The notes under the pieces are model-generated. The model did not search any database, was not told the origin of the DNA, and worked only from the letters and a program-made list of their open reading frames with translations. Positions 36,402 through 45,704 of a stretch of DNA of 64,000 nt are shown here, in pieces. The stretch is from assembly GCA_020050685.1 (NCBI GenBank), contig JAGVKG010000010.1:62001-126000 (forward strand), read 5' to 3'. Both the position numbers and the translations under genes were made by a program. This stretch comes from Candidatus Obscuribacterales bacterium. GTDB lineage: Bacteria > Cyanobacteriota > Vampirovibrionia > Obscuribacterales > Obscuribacteraceae. How positions within the stretch are numbered: position 1 is the stretch's first letter; each line of letters opens with the position of its first letter.

Positions 36402-39188
36402 ATGACCTCAAATTGTATTTTCCAGCAGCAAGCACCAAGCAAACCTGCCAACAAAGCAACTGAGTCAGTGCTGCGTTTGTGGAGCCATTCCAATGCATGG
36501 GCGTATGCAATTATTTTTGTAGTGGCACTGGCAATTCGTCTTTGGTTTAACTTTGGTACAAATCATGTCAACAACTACACTAGCTGCGATGCCTGGGAAT
36601 ATCTAAGCAATGCTTCTTTGCTTGGCCAATTTCTTGACGGCTTGTCCAAACAAAGTCCGGAATTTTTCTCGGCTTGCTTGAGTGTGCTTAGCAGCAACAC
36701 CGCCGGTTCAAATGCTTCTATCTTAAATGCCGCCTTTAAACCTCTGAGTGATTTTTATATCTCGGGTCCAGTTTTTCCTGCCTACCTGATGCTCTGCTTC
36801 ACAGCCTTTGGACAATCATTTGATGCTGGTAATTTTCAACAGTTGTTGTCAATTCAAAGTGCAATATCAGCGTTGACTTGTGTTGCAATTGCCGGAATCG
36901 GATCACTATTATGGACAAGAAACGTTGGCATTCTCGCAGGCGTAATTGCCGCTTTCTATCCTGGCTTTATTGTCAATTCTGGTCGACTTTATCCTGAAAC
37001 ATTTGCAGCCTTCGTTCTTAGTTTGATCGTATTGATTACGGTCAATGGATTTGTGCGGCGCGGGAACCATGTTGCACTGACTTTCTGTCAAGGAATTCTC
37101 TTAGCCTGTTTGCAATTAAGTCGTTCGGCAATGGTGGCACTTTCAATTGTGCTTTTGCCAATCACACTTTTGCAAGAGCGGCTGCGCAGGCCTGTTCTTT
37201 CACTTGTGGCTCTGGTCTTCGGCTTCATGCTTGTTGCCTTGCCCTGGATGGGATTCCAAAAACTAGCCTTTGGATCGGCAAGCCTTGTAGTAGACCGAGT
37301 CGGTCACTACAATTTTTTTGTCGGCAACAACGCTGAAATTGGTGGGTTCCTTTCCACACCATATCCTGATGGTCATGGCATCGAAAAGGAAAGTTTCGCG
37401 ACGCTTGCCGAGCGGGCAATTAATAAAAATCCACAAGCCTGGCTCAAGCTAATGATGGACAAGGGACCACGACTGTTCAAGTTCTCTTGGAACGATTTTC
37501 GCGCAGCCATTGGTCCAATTTCGCCCTGGCAGCAAATTCTATTTCAGCAATTTATTTTGGTGCTAGCCTTATGCGGTATCACTCTTGCTTGCTTTGAAGA
37601 TCCCCATAAGCGCCAGCTTTCAGCCGGTAGACTGAATGGCAGAATTTTTGTTTTCGGCTTGCTTGCCTTCCATCTGATCTATCTATTTTTCATCACCGTG
37701 CCGCGCTATAACCTGACGGCGATGCCTTGGCTAATATTATTTGCCGCCGCCGGATCACAAGCAATGTTCACAAATATCGGCAAAGCATTAACGAAACTCA
37801 CGCCTTGGCTGCTACCAATTTCTGCCCTGACATTTCTGATTGTCGCTCATGCAAATTTAATTGAGCTGTTTTCTTCGCTGCCAGCATTTGCTAATGGTCA
37901 GGATATCACCGCATGCGTGATTGCCTCTTCCACCGTAAAAGCATTAGCTTTAATTGCCTTCTGCGCCGTTTTATTCAAGCAAGCTCGCACGCTTCCCGCA
38001 AAAGCAATCCTTAGCCTAGTGGCACTATTCATCTTTGCACCTGTCTGTTTACCAACACGTGCCCATGGAAGAGCTTGGGAGTGGCAGCAAATAATTGCCA
38101 AGCCAGGCGATGAAATAGTGCAGACTATCGATGTCACAGCCTTATTTGATAATCAGCACCAACAAGAATTGAAAAATCTTGGCACCAATCAATGTTACGT
38201 GCTTTTAGATGCAGACGGCGTAGGTGATCTAAACGACGGAATAGAAGTAAGCGTTAATGGCACCGTACTCCATTCGCCAATCATTGCTGGACTTTCTTTT
38301 ATCGACAATGTCAGCTCGTACAAATTGCGCCAAGCAAATACAAACGAGAATCAAATCTATTTAGAAATGGAAGACATCTACAAAGGTTTGAGCGCAGCAG
38401 CCGGACTATCGGCAAACGGGCTTAGGCAGTGGTTCTTGATGCCTATTCCCAAAAGCATAATTGAATCGGGATTAGCAACAAAACAAGTCACTCTCAATGA
38501 CGTGGGCAAATTCAAAATCATTTTGCGAAAAACAAACACATCGCCTAGCAAGATTTTTGGCGGTTATAACACAAGCAAAAAAGATATCCGCATTCCCTCG
38601 ATTGCCTTGTACTCCTGGGAAAAAGCATTCTATGGCGTCGAGAACGATCAAGGGCTCTCCGACACTCGCTACGACATGAACATCGCTAACAATTCTGCTG
38701 AAGGAAATTTTGTTGCACGCAGCCCATTCATTAGACTTCTAGTTTCTCCTGCAGGCGCGTTAACAAAACTCTGGGAGACTGACTTGATCGGTACCGGCAC
38801 TTGCGGTTTGCCACCATCTCTTAGATCGCAAGCCAAAGGTCTCTGGTTGATTCAAGCACACGGTTTTGTTTCTCCTGGATTTGCTTCTCATGCTTCGGGC
38901 TCGCGCGCTTCAGGCGCACCTAAGCTTGAGCTGAAAGTCTATTGCCGCGGCAAAGATGGAAAAATTCTCACTTACACTTCGCCGTGGGCGGAGTTGAGAA
39001 ACGATCGCCATTGCACGACTGAAGATTTCAATTTTGCCGTGCCAATTAATCCCCAAGGGCTGCCTGGACAGATCGAAAGCATCGCTCTAACAGTTTCCCC
39101 GAATGCCTCGTCATCTCTGGATAATTTGCATCTTGATATCCTGCAATTGCCCGCCATTCCCACAGGTGTTGGCAGCCGCGTTTATTAG
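36402..39188 (+). CDS. long GT-C-type membrane protein with C-terminal beta-sandwich (3)
   Basis: A 928-residue relative of the proteins at 18766 and 21646. The membrane half has SCDAWEYLSNAS, YISGPVFPAYLM and FYPGFIVNSGRLYPET at the same places as their DxxxY, DGPxxP and YPxxIV-ET blocks. The soluble half has LRQWFLMPIP, matching RQWRAVPVP and RQWRVIEVP, and FGGYNTSKKDIRIP. It is the most diverged of the three and lies right after the GT4 gene, so donor and acceptor chemistry may be linked. The start is ATG 36402; a TTG at 36396 directly after the GT4 stop is an alternative. Confidence 0.63.
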   Translation: MTSNCIFQQQAPSKPANKATESVLRLWSHSNAWAYAIIFVVALAIRLWFNFGTNHVNNYTSCDAWEYLSNASLLGQFLDGLSKQSPEFFSACLSVLSSNTAGSNASILNAAFKPLSDFYISGPVFPAYLMLCFTAFGQSFDAGNFQQLLSIQSAISALTCVAIAGIGSLLWTRNVGILAGVIAAFYPGFIVNSGRLYPETFAAFVLSLIVLITVNGFVRRGNHVALTFCQGILLACLQLSRSAMVALSIVLLPITLLQERLRRPVLSLVALVFGFMLVALPWMGFQKLAFGSASLVVDRVGHYNFFVGNNAEIGGFLSTPYPDGHGIEKESFATLAERAINKNPQAWLKLMMDKGPRLFKFSWNDFRAAIGPISPWQQILFQQFILVLALCGITLACFEDPHKRQLSAGRLNGRIFVFGLLAFHLIYLFFITVPRYNLTAMPWLILFAAAGSQAMFTNIGKALTKLTPWLLPISALTFLIVAHANLIELFSSLPAFANGQDITACVIASSTVKALALIAFCAVLFKQARTLPAKAILSLVALFIFAPVCLPTRAHGRAWEWQQIIAKPGDEIVQTIDVTALFDNQHQQELKNLGTNQCYVLLDADGVGDLNDGIEVSVNGTVLHSPIIAGLSFIDNVSSYKLRQANTNENQIYLEMEDIYKGLSAAAGLSANGLRQWFLMPIPKSIIESGLATKQVTLNDVGKFKIILRKTNTSPSKIFGGYNTSKKDIRIPSIALYSWEKAFYGVENDQGLSDTRYDMNIANNSAEGNFVARSPFIRLLVSPAGALTKLWETDLIGTGTCGLPPSLRSQAKGLWLIQAHGFVSPGFASHASGSRASGAPKLELKVYCRGKDGKILTYTSPWAELRNDRHCTTEDFNFAVPINPQGLPGQIESIALTVSPNASSSLDNLHLDILQLPAIPTGVGSRVY

Positions 39189-39265
39189 AGCGCGAGACGC
39201 GCAAGGTTGGCGACAAACGTAGGGAATAGGCGCGTGGTCAGCGGATCTGCCGGTAAATCGCGACA

Positions 39266-39289
39266 GGGCGGGGAAACCCCGCCCCTACA
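39266..39289 (+). repeat. GGGCGGGG-AAA-CCCCGCCC hairpin repeat
   Basis: Arms GGGCGGGG (39266-39273) and CCCCGCCC (39277-39284) flank AAA, followed by CTACAA. It lies in the 227-bp gap between the long GT-C gene and the MBOAT gene and could act as a transcript end, though no T-run follows. Confidence 0.75.
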
Positions 39290-39415
39290 AGGCAATTCCG
39301 GATTTGGCTGCAGCCCGCCCGCATCCGCAATTTATAACTACTGTTAAATGAAATACTTTAATATCATTGCTAAGATTGCCAAGAACAGTTCTGCTCGTTT
39401 AGATAGGCAACGACA

Positions 39416-40948
39416 ATGCTTTTTAACAGCCTCAATTATTTGCTCTTTTTCCCGCTCGTGTTTGCTTGCTTCTGGTTAGCGCCGAAGAAAGTCAGACCGT
39501 TTTTACTTTTGGTGGCGTCCTACGTTTTCTACATGAGCTGGATGCCGATTTATGGCTTGCTTTTGTTTTTCCTGACATTGGCAAATTATTTTGTCGGAAT
39601 TGCGATCAACAAATTTCAAAGCAAGGCAAAGCCGATGCTTATCCTTGGGCTTGTGATCAACCTGGGCACGCTTTGCTTTTTCAAATACACGAACTTTCTT
39701 TTGCAATCGCTGGCATCTGTTCTCACCCAAGCTGCAGCGTTTTTAAATATCAACGGGATAAATTTTGCCTGGCTGACAACAATGGCTGGGGATGTTTCGC
39801 GCGATGCTGTGGCAATCAACATTATTCTTCCGCTCGGTATTTCGTTTTTTGCTTTTGAGTTCATTCACTACATTGTCGATATCTACAGAGGCGACAAACC
39901 GATTTCCAACCCAATTCACTTTGGTTTGTTCGCGGCATTTTTCCCTTCGCAAATTGCTGGACCAATCAAGCGCTATCAAGACTTCATTCATCAATTGCAC
40001 CAAGAGCTTGAGCAGAATCGGTCTTTCTCCCAAGAGAAATTCAAGGCCGGTATGACACTGGCGATGCAAGGCTTGTTTAAGAAAGTGGCACTCTCCGACA
40101 ATTTGTCACCACTGGTGGCACGCGGCTTTGACGGCGTACAAACATCATTGATTGCTGGGGGCGCCGGTGTAGGAACCCTAGATGCGTGGATTGCCGTTTT
40201 TGCCTTTGCCTTGCAGATTTATTTTGACTTCTCCGGTTACACAGACATGGGACGCGGCTCCGCTTTGATGCTTGGTTTTTCTTTGCCGGACAACTTCAAT
40301 CTTCCCTACATTGCCTCAAGTGCCTCTGATTTTTGGAAGCGCTGGCACATATCGTTATCCAGCTGGTTACGCGATTATCTCTACATCCCACTTGGTGGTG
40401 GCAGAGTCTCGCGCTGGCACAAGCATTTCAACTTGATGGTGACAATGTTATTGGGTGGACTGTGGCACGGTGCTGCTTGGCACTTTGTTGCATGGGGCGG
40501 CTTCCATGGAGCCGGATTGGTAGTCAATCACGAGTATGGCGCAATTGCCGACAAGTCCAACTTGCTCAAACAATTCCATGCATCAGCGCTTGGCAGAATT
40601 TGCTCTGTACTTTTCACATTGGCCTTTGTTCTCGTTGGTTGGGTATTGTTCCGCGCCCAAACGATGTCGCAAGCATTGGCAGTCTTGTCGCTCCTCTTCC
40701 AATCACAACCATCGCAAGCAGTGGTGTCAATGTTGGCACAATCAACGCTGCCATATGCAATTGGCGTTTACGCTATCTATGCCATTTTGTTTGCCAATAC
40801 ATCTGCCTACAAGCCACGACCGGTGGTGGCATTAAGACAAGCGCTGGATGTACTGCCGGCCAGAGTGGCAATTTGGGCATGTGTGTTTATTTGCGCCGTG
40901 GGTTTTTCACCATCGCATGCAGAACCATTTATCTATTTCCAGTTCTAA
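39416..40948 (+). CDS. MBOAT O-acyltransferase, AlgI-like
   Basis: A 510-residue polytopic membrane-bound O-acyltransferase. It starts MLFNSLNYLLFFPLVF as AlgI/DltB-like proteins do, has FFPSQIAGPIKRYQDF and DFWKRWHISLSSWLRDYLYIP, and the catalytic His in LWHGAAWHFVAWG. AlgI passes acyl groups across the membrane to periplasmic AlgJ/AlgX/PatB-type SGNH proteins, which add them to the polymer. The next gene, 60 bp downstream, is exactly such an SGNH protein. The acylated polymer is not identifiable; alginate itself is unlikely, because no alginate genes are seen. Confidence 0.92.
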   Translation: MLFNSLNYLLFFPLVFACFWLAPKKVRPFLLLVASYVFYMSWMPIYGLLLFFLTLANYFVGIAINKFQSKAKPMLILGLVINLGTLCFFKYTNFLLQSLASVLTQAAAFLNINGINFAWLTTMAGDVSRDAVAINIILPLGISFFAFEFIHYIVDIYRGDKPISNPIHFGLFAAFFPSQIAGPIKRYQDFIHQLHQELEQNRSFSQEKFKAGMTLAMQGLFKKVALSDNLSPLVARGFDGVQTSLIAGGAGVGTLDAWIAVFAFALQIYFDFSGYTDMGRGSALMLGFSLPDNFNLPYIASSASDFWKRWHISLSSWLRDYLYIPLGGGRVSRWHKHFNLMVTMLLGGLWHGAAWHFVAWGGFHGAGLVVNHEYGAIADKSNLLKQFHASALGRICSVLFTLAFVLVGWVLFRAQTMSQALAVLSLLFQSQPSQAVVSMLAQSTLPYAIGVYAIYAILFANTSAYKPRPVVALRQALDVLPARVAIWACVFICAVGFSPSHAEPFIYFQF

Positions 40949-41008
40949 CCTGAAACTCCCGGATATTCAATTCGATATCAAACGTCGATATTTAACGCAA
41001 GTGAGATT

Positions 41009-42253
41009 ATGCCCCAGGCAGTAGCAACACCAATAAGCAAGCAAGCAGCGCCACCAAAGCAGCACAAGATGCCGCGTTGGCAGACGATAGCAATTGCCTT
41101 GGTCACGCTTGTCCTTTCTCTTGCCTTTCTCGAATTTCTTTTTGCCGTGGCTGGAATTGGCGAAAATGAATATTTGAAGATCGATCCGGCAATTGGCTTC
41201 TCGCCGATACCAGGCAAGCAAGTAACTTGGCGCGAAGAGGGTTTCTGCCGCACGGTGTGGAACACACAGGCAATGCGCGACAAGGAAAGAACGCTCGCTA
41301 AACCAGCAAGGACTTACCGCATTGCCGTGCTTGGTGATTCTTTTGTTGAGGGACTGCAAGTCAGCGACGATCAAACCTTCTGTCATCTACTGGAAGAAAA
41401 ACTCAATCAATCCGGCGTAGCACCAAGTAACGCAACCCGCTTTGAGGTTCTCAACTTTGGTGTTGCCAATTACAATCTCGGACAAGAATATTTGAGACTG
41501 AAGCAAAAGGCGCTTGCCTTCAATCCCGATCTTGTGGTTATGGCTGTTCGTCCGGACACCATCTATCAATTGGCGCTGAATCCGCAAGGCGGGTTTATGT
41601 ATGCGTCGCGCCCATCATTTTTTGCTGGAGCAAATCATACGCTGATTGAAGACCACACAATGTCCGAAAACTGGATGAAGAGTTCCGAAGCAAAACGCAT
41701 GAAATCAACTTTGTGGTTGCGCGAGCACTCAAGAATTTGGGGCGTGGTATCACAGATGGCGCGCAACTTGATGTTGTGGCAAAAGCACAATTTGGAAAAA
41801 CCAAAACTGAACTTTTCCACGCCAGCATTTTCCTTGACCAAAGAAACAGACACCGTCAAAGTGACTCAGGCCAAAGCGCAAGAACAATTGGCAGCCGCGC
41901 AAGCCTGTGCCAAATCCACTCAGTTTCTCTGGCCAATTGCAGATGCAGTTATTCGCCAAGCAGATCAAGAGTGCAAAGCGCACAAAGTTCCACTTGTTCT
42001 CCTGCGCCTACCTGGTCCAGGCGGATTTCGCAATATCGCAGAAGACAAATTACTCCAAGGAACGGTCAAGACGCTTAACTTGCCGCTGTGCGATCTGACA
42101 GAGCCATTTATTGCCGCCCAAGAAAAGACTGGGCAGAGATTCTTTATCGTCTTCCATCTTGATCCGGATGGGCACAAGTTAGCTGCGGAAAACATTTTCC
42201 AATTCCTCAATGCAAATGTTTTTCCAAGCCAAGGCACGGAGGCTCATAACTAA
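41009..42253 (+). CDS. membrane-anchored SGNH hydrolase, partner of the MBOAT protein
   Basis: A 414-residue protein with one N-terminal transmembrane segment (IAIALVTLVLSLAFLEFLFA) and an external GDSL/SGNH domain. The nucleophile lies in AVLGDSFVEGLQV, an Asn in FGVANYNLGQE, and the Asp/His pair in HLDPDGHKLAAE. It follows the AlgI-like gene and precedes a GT-C gene by 2 bp, so the three likely form an operon in which this enzyme attaches acyl groups to a periplasmic glycan. It is not closely related to the SGNH pair at 7549/30681: it keeps the classical GDS. Confidence 0.83.
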   Translation: MPQAVATPISKQAAPPKQHKMPRWQTIAIALVTLVLSLAFLEFLFAVAGIGENEYLKIDPAIGFSPIPGKQVTWREEGFCRTVWNTQAMRDKERTLAKPARTYRIAVLGDSFVEGLQVSDDQTFCHLLEEKLNQSGVAPSNATRFEVLNFGVANYNLGQEYLRLKQKALAFNPDLVVMAVRPDTIYQLALNPQGGFMYASRPSFFAGANHTLIEDHTMSENWMKSSEAKRMKSTLWLREHSRIWGVVSQMARNLMLWQKHNLEKPKLNFSTPAFSLTKETDTVKVTQAKAQEQLAAAQACAKSTQFLWPIADAVIRQADQECKAHKVPLVLLRLPGPGGFRNIAEDKLLQGTVKTLNLPLCDLTEPFIAAQEKTGQRFFIVFHLDPDGHKLAAENIFQFLNANVFPSQGTEAHN

Positions 42254-42255
42254 AT

Positions 42256-44814
42256 ATGCAAACAGTTAAGTCGCCAGCATCTGATACATTCTCGACCAAG
42301 CAACATAACGCGCACTCTTATGCCGACTTACTATGCTCACCCCTAGGCTCGGCAATCGCATCTATATTGTTGATAGCGCTTGTGGCCGCCTGCTTTGGAC
42401 GCACGCTGGGCAGTTACTTCTTGGCTGATGACATTGGCGAAGTCGCTTACGTCTATAAGATTTTCCACGGACAACCAGAACTCTTCTGGTCAAACTTCAC
42501 CGGCAACTACATGCAAATTGCTTCGATGAATGTTTACCGCCCGTTCTTACTGCTGAGCCTTGTAATTGACTTTGTGGTCTGGCAAGCACAAGCATTTGGC
42601 TACTATCTATCCAACCTGACTCTCTACACAGGTTGTGTGCTTTTGTTATTTGCGATCACCAAACAGTTGACGACAAGCTGGAGCGCCTGGAGATCGCAGG
42701 CTTGCGCATTTGCAACGGCAGCTCTATTTGCAGTCAATCCACTGCATGCAGAAAGTGTTTGCTGGGTTGTTGGACGTGTTGATATTTTTTGCGGATTCTT
42801 TTATTTATTGGCTTTATATTGTTCGTTGCGCGCCTGGCAAGCGAAAAAAGATTCCGGCTCTGACCAAACGTCATTCGGAAGCAAGGTGTTCACTGTTATC
42901 GCCTGCGCCGCATTTTGGTCCGGACTATTTATAAAAGAAATGGCAATTGGTTTGCCTGTGCTTTTAAGCGTTCTTGGTTTCATGGGTGTAAATGGTGGCA
43001 CGACCGAAACATTGGCGGCGCGATTGAAATCCGCATGGAATGCCAGCCGCGCCTTTTGGATTTCCACAGTAATTTATTTTGCTATTCGCTTTGCCGCACT
43101 TGGCACTTTGCTTGGCGGCTACACAGGATCAATTGGCACATCACAATTTGCCAATACGATTGCACGCTGGTTAGACCACGACACCCTAATTCGCTTGGTA
43201 TTGCCATTCAACTATTATGTTTTTGCTGGACTAACAATGTGGTCGCAAGCATTGTTGATTTGCTACGCACTGCTTGGTGTCTATATTCTGACACGACTGC
43301 TTGCCGGCGAGCTTTCATTTAAACTGTTAGGTCTTCTAGCAGTTTGGACTGCAACTTGTGCAGCACCAATTTATCAACTCTGGGGATTGGGATATAACCT
43401 GGAGGGAGCTCGCTTCTATTTCTTTTTGACGATCCCCTTGAGCATGCTTTTGCCAATTCTGATATTTCAACCAAAGCAAAATATTGCTCATATTGAAACA
43501 TCAAACAATCAGTTGCGTACAGTTATTATTTCTTCCATCGCTGCCGTAATATTCGTTTCGATGGTAGCGATATTCTACAAATCCGCTTACGCCAATGCAG
43601 TTGTTTGGCTACAAGCCGGCAAGCAAGTGCGTGCCGTACAACAACAATCAATCGCCCTGACACAAAGGGTTCCAGAGACCAAGAAGATACTTGTCCTTGG
43701 CTTACCAAAGGATCAGGGTGGCGCACACATGATCCTCAACGGCTATACATATGGCATGTTGGTCAGCCCACCTTTCTGCAAAGAGAATCTCGCAGATCGC
43801 TTTGTCACATTTGACCCGGTTGTATTTGGCTCTCCAACTTTCATAAATGCCTCAAGATTCAAATCGACCCTGGCGCAAAAGAGTTCAATTGGGCCATTTA
43901 TTTGGAACGGCAGTGAGTTTGTGCAAACAGATTTAGGAGCAGGCTTCGGAGAGCGCGTGATCTTCTTAAGCCAGCAATTGCAAAACACTACCGACAGTCA
44001 ACCGCACACAATTGGTCACGCCACTTACCGCATTCACAATGGCGTTTATGATTTCCAATCTGCCAGCGTCGGCGACGGTATCAGATTTGATAGTCTCGAT
44101 TTAAATCCGCTTTCCTGCGATGTGCTCGCCTTCGATCTCGCAATCGAGAATGGCAGTGGAGCGCGCACTATCAAAGCATATTGGAATCAATCAATGCTTG
44201 ATGATAATCTGGATAACAGTGTGCAAACAGCGATTAATCTCGACAGCACAAAACCAAATCAATTCCAAACTGTCTATTTGAGATTGTCAGCCAACTGGCA
44301 CTGGTTTAGCGAAAGCAAAATCAACAACCTGACGCTTGCCTTGTTCCCAGATCAACGAATTCGCGTGAAGAATGTTTATCTCCTGCCTGCATCGTTGACA
44401 GCACCACAGCTCACAGTGATCAACGGACAAGAAAAGCAAGTCGGCGTTTACAAGTTTGGCAAGACACCAACATGGTTAGCGGCCAATGCCTCGCAGATTT
44501 CTGATGCGAAGAGTATCGATGTCGAAATCTCCAAACCAGATCATTTCTTTGACAATCTTCAGTCTTCACAAAATCCGAATCTTGCCATCGGCAACTTCAT
44601 TCATTTGCCAGTGACAAACAACACAGTCCTACTTCCGGAATCCGCATTGGCCAAACCAGGCTTCTACCAAGTGCGGGCACGTGCTCTGGATGCTCTCGGA
44701 AAGCCTTTGCGCGAGTATTCCGATCCAATCACCATCCGAAAGGATAAAGATACATCGGCAACAGCAAAATCATCTGGCACGCTTTTGATCAAGAATTCCA
44801 AGGAGAGCTTATGA
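42256..44814 (+). CDS. TMTC-like GT-C membrane protein with C-terminal soluble domain
   Basis: An 852-residue protein. The first ~470 residues are polytopic, with SYFLADDIGEVAY (paired Asp of GT-C enzymes), NVYRPFLLLS and NPLHAESVCWVVGRVDIFCG. These blocks match the TMTC/PMT-related family, in which they form the active site facing the periplasm. The rest is soluble, beta-rich, and ends in a Ser/Lys tail. It starts 2 bp after the SGNH gene and overlaps the next gene by 4 bp (ATGA). It is only distantly related to the other GT-C proteins in the window. Confidence 0.72.
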   Translation: MQTVKSPASDTFSTKQHNAHSYADLLCSPLGSAIASILLIALVAACFGRTLGSYFLADDIGEVAYVYKIFHGQPELFWSNFTGNYMQIASMNVYRPFLLLSLVIDFVVWQAQAFGYYLSNLTLYTGCVLLLFAITKQLTTSWSAWRSQACAFATAALFAVNPLHAESVCWVVGRVDIFCGFFYLLALYCSLRAWQAKKDSGSDQTSFGSKVFTVIACAAFWSGLFIKEMAIGLPVLLSVLGFMGVNGGTTETLAARLKSAWNASRAFWISTVIYFAIRFAALGTLLGGYTGSIGTSQFANTIARWLDHDTLIRLVLPFNYYVFAGLTMWSQALLICYALLGVYILTRLLAGELSFKLLGLLAVWTATCAAPIYQLWGLGYNLEGARFYFFLTIPLSMLLPILIFQPKQNIAHIETSNNQLRTVIISSIAAVIFVSMVAIFYKSAYANAVVWLQAGKQVRAVQQQSIALTQRVPETKKILVLGLPKDQGGAHMILNGYTYGMLVSPPFCKENLADRFVTFDPVVFGSPTFINASRFKSTLAQKSSIGPFIWNGSEFVQTDLGAGFGERVIFLSQQLQNTTDSQPHTIGHATYRIHNGVYDFQSASVGDGIRFDSLDLNPLSCDVLAFDLAIENGSGARTIKAYWNQSMLDDNLDNSVQTAINLDSTKPNQFQTVYLRLSANWHWFSESKINNLTLALFPDQRIRVKNVYLLPASLTAPQLTVINGQEKQVGVYKFGKTPTWLAANASQISDAKSIDVEISKPDHFFDNLQSSQNPNLAIGNFIHLPVTNNTVLLPESALAKPGFYQVRARALDALGKPLREYSDPITIRKDKDTSATAKSSGTLLIKNSKESL

Positions 44815-45677
44815 GAATCTGCCTTATCTCATCAAACAGTGCGACATTCCAACTTGCTCTTGGATTGAAGAATTTCGGTCATGATGTGGAAGTTATTGCA
44901 CTTGCGACTTCAGACGATCAGCACGCGCAGCAAACCAATCAAAGTTCGATTGTCTCCCATTACGTGACCGAATCAAATTCTCAAACAGAACTCGGTGTTG
45001 TTCCAGTCTGCATGCCAAATAGCAAATACTTATTCAGCGTTGCCGATGCGCTATGGAAAAAGTTGGCCGAGCTACACAAAGAAAAACCTTTCGACGTTGT
45101 CGATGTTCCCGATTACGTGCTTGCCGGCTTAATGCCAGGAATGACTCGCGAGATTCCATTCGTTCTCAGACTAAGCAACAAGTTGCCAAAATACGTCGCC
45201 AGCAACATGCATCCAATCACTTATCCTTTCGACATGCAGTTCCCAACACTCCTGCGATCTGTCAGTCTGACGATGGCCGATCAAGTGATTGCACCAAATC
45301 AAATGTGGTCCGGTCACCTCCAACAACATTTAGGACTGGCACCAGAGAGAATTGCAGTCATCAATGAAACTCTCTCCCCTCAAGAGTCAGCACAACTATC
45401 CGTTTCCACCTACGAAAACGCAAAACAAATATTCGCCGAACGATCAGCCAGCCCTCTTTACCGCAAGGGCAACGAACAAATGATCATAGACAGCCAATCT
45501 ATGTATCTTCTCTGGGACAAAATGCTCTATGACGCATTCTTCGTCCAATCCTACAGCTTCCGCATCCGCCACTGGTTCCGCAAACTAGTAAACACCCCCC
45601 AAGGCAACCTGCAAACCCTAATCGGAACCATCATCGCCAAAACCATCAACCCCAAATGGTACCAACGCGTCGTTTAG
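44811..45677 (+). CDS. GT4 paralogue lacking the donor-binding domain
   Basis: A 288-residue protein homologous to both ends of the 571-residue GT4 at 34680. The N-terminal half shares MRICxIS, MPNSKYLFS-like MPYSRYVLQ and ALWKKLAELHKEKPFDVVD; the C-terminal part shares QMIIDSQ-like ALADAQT, DKMLYDAFFVQSYSFRIRHW. The whole Rossmann domain that binds the nucleotide sugar, with its EX7E motif, is absent. The reading frame is clean, and the ATG overlaps the previous gene (ATGA), so it is translated. It may be a binding partner or regulator of a glycosyltransferase instead of an enzyme. Function unknown. Confidence 0.7.
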   Translation: MRICLISSNSATFQLALGLKNFGHDVEVIALATSDDQHAQQTNQSSIVSHYVTESNSQTELGVVPVCMPNSKYLFSVADALWKKLAELHKEKPFDVVDVPDYVLAGLMPGMTREIPFVLRLSNKLPKYVASNMHPITYPFDMQFPTLLRSVSLTMADQVIAPNQMWSGHLQQHLGLAPERIAVINETLSPQESAQLSVSTYENAKQIFAERSASPLYRKGNEQMIIDSQSMYLLWDKMLYDAFFVQSYSFRIRHWFRKLVNTPQGNLQTLIGTIIAKTINPKWYQRVV

Positions 45678-45704
45678 AACTGACTAGAAAGCGAAGACTC
45701 GATC

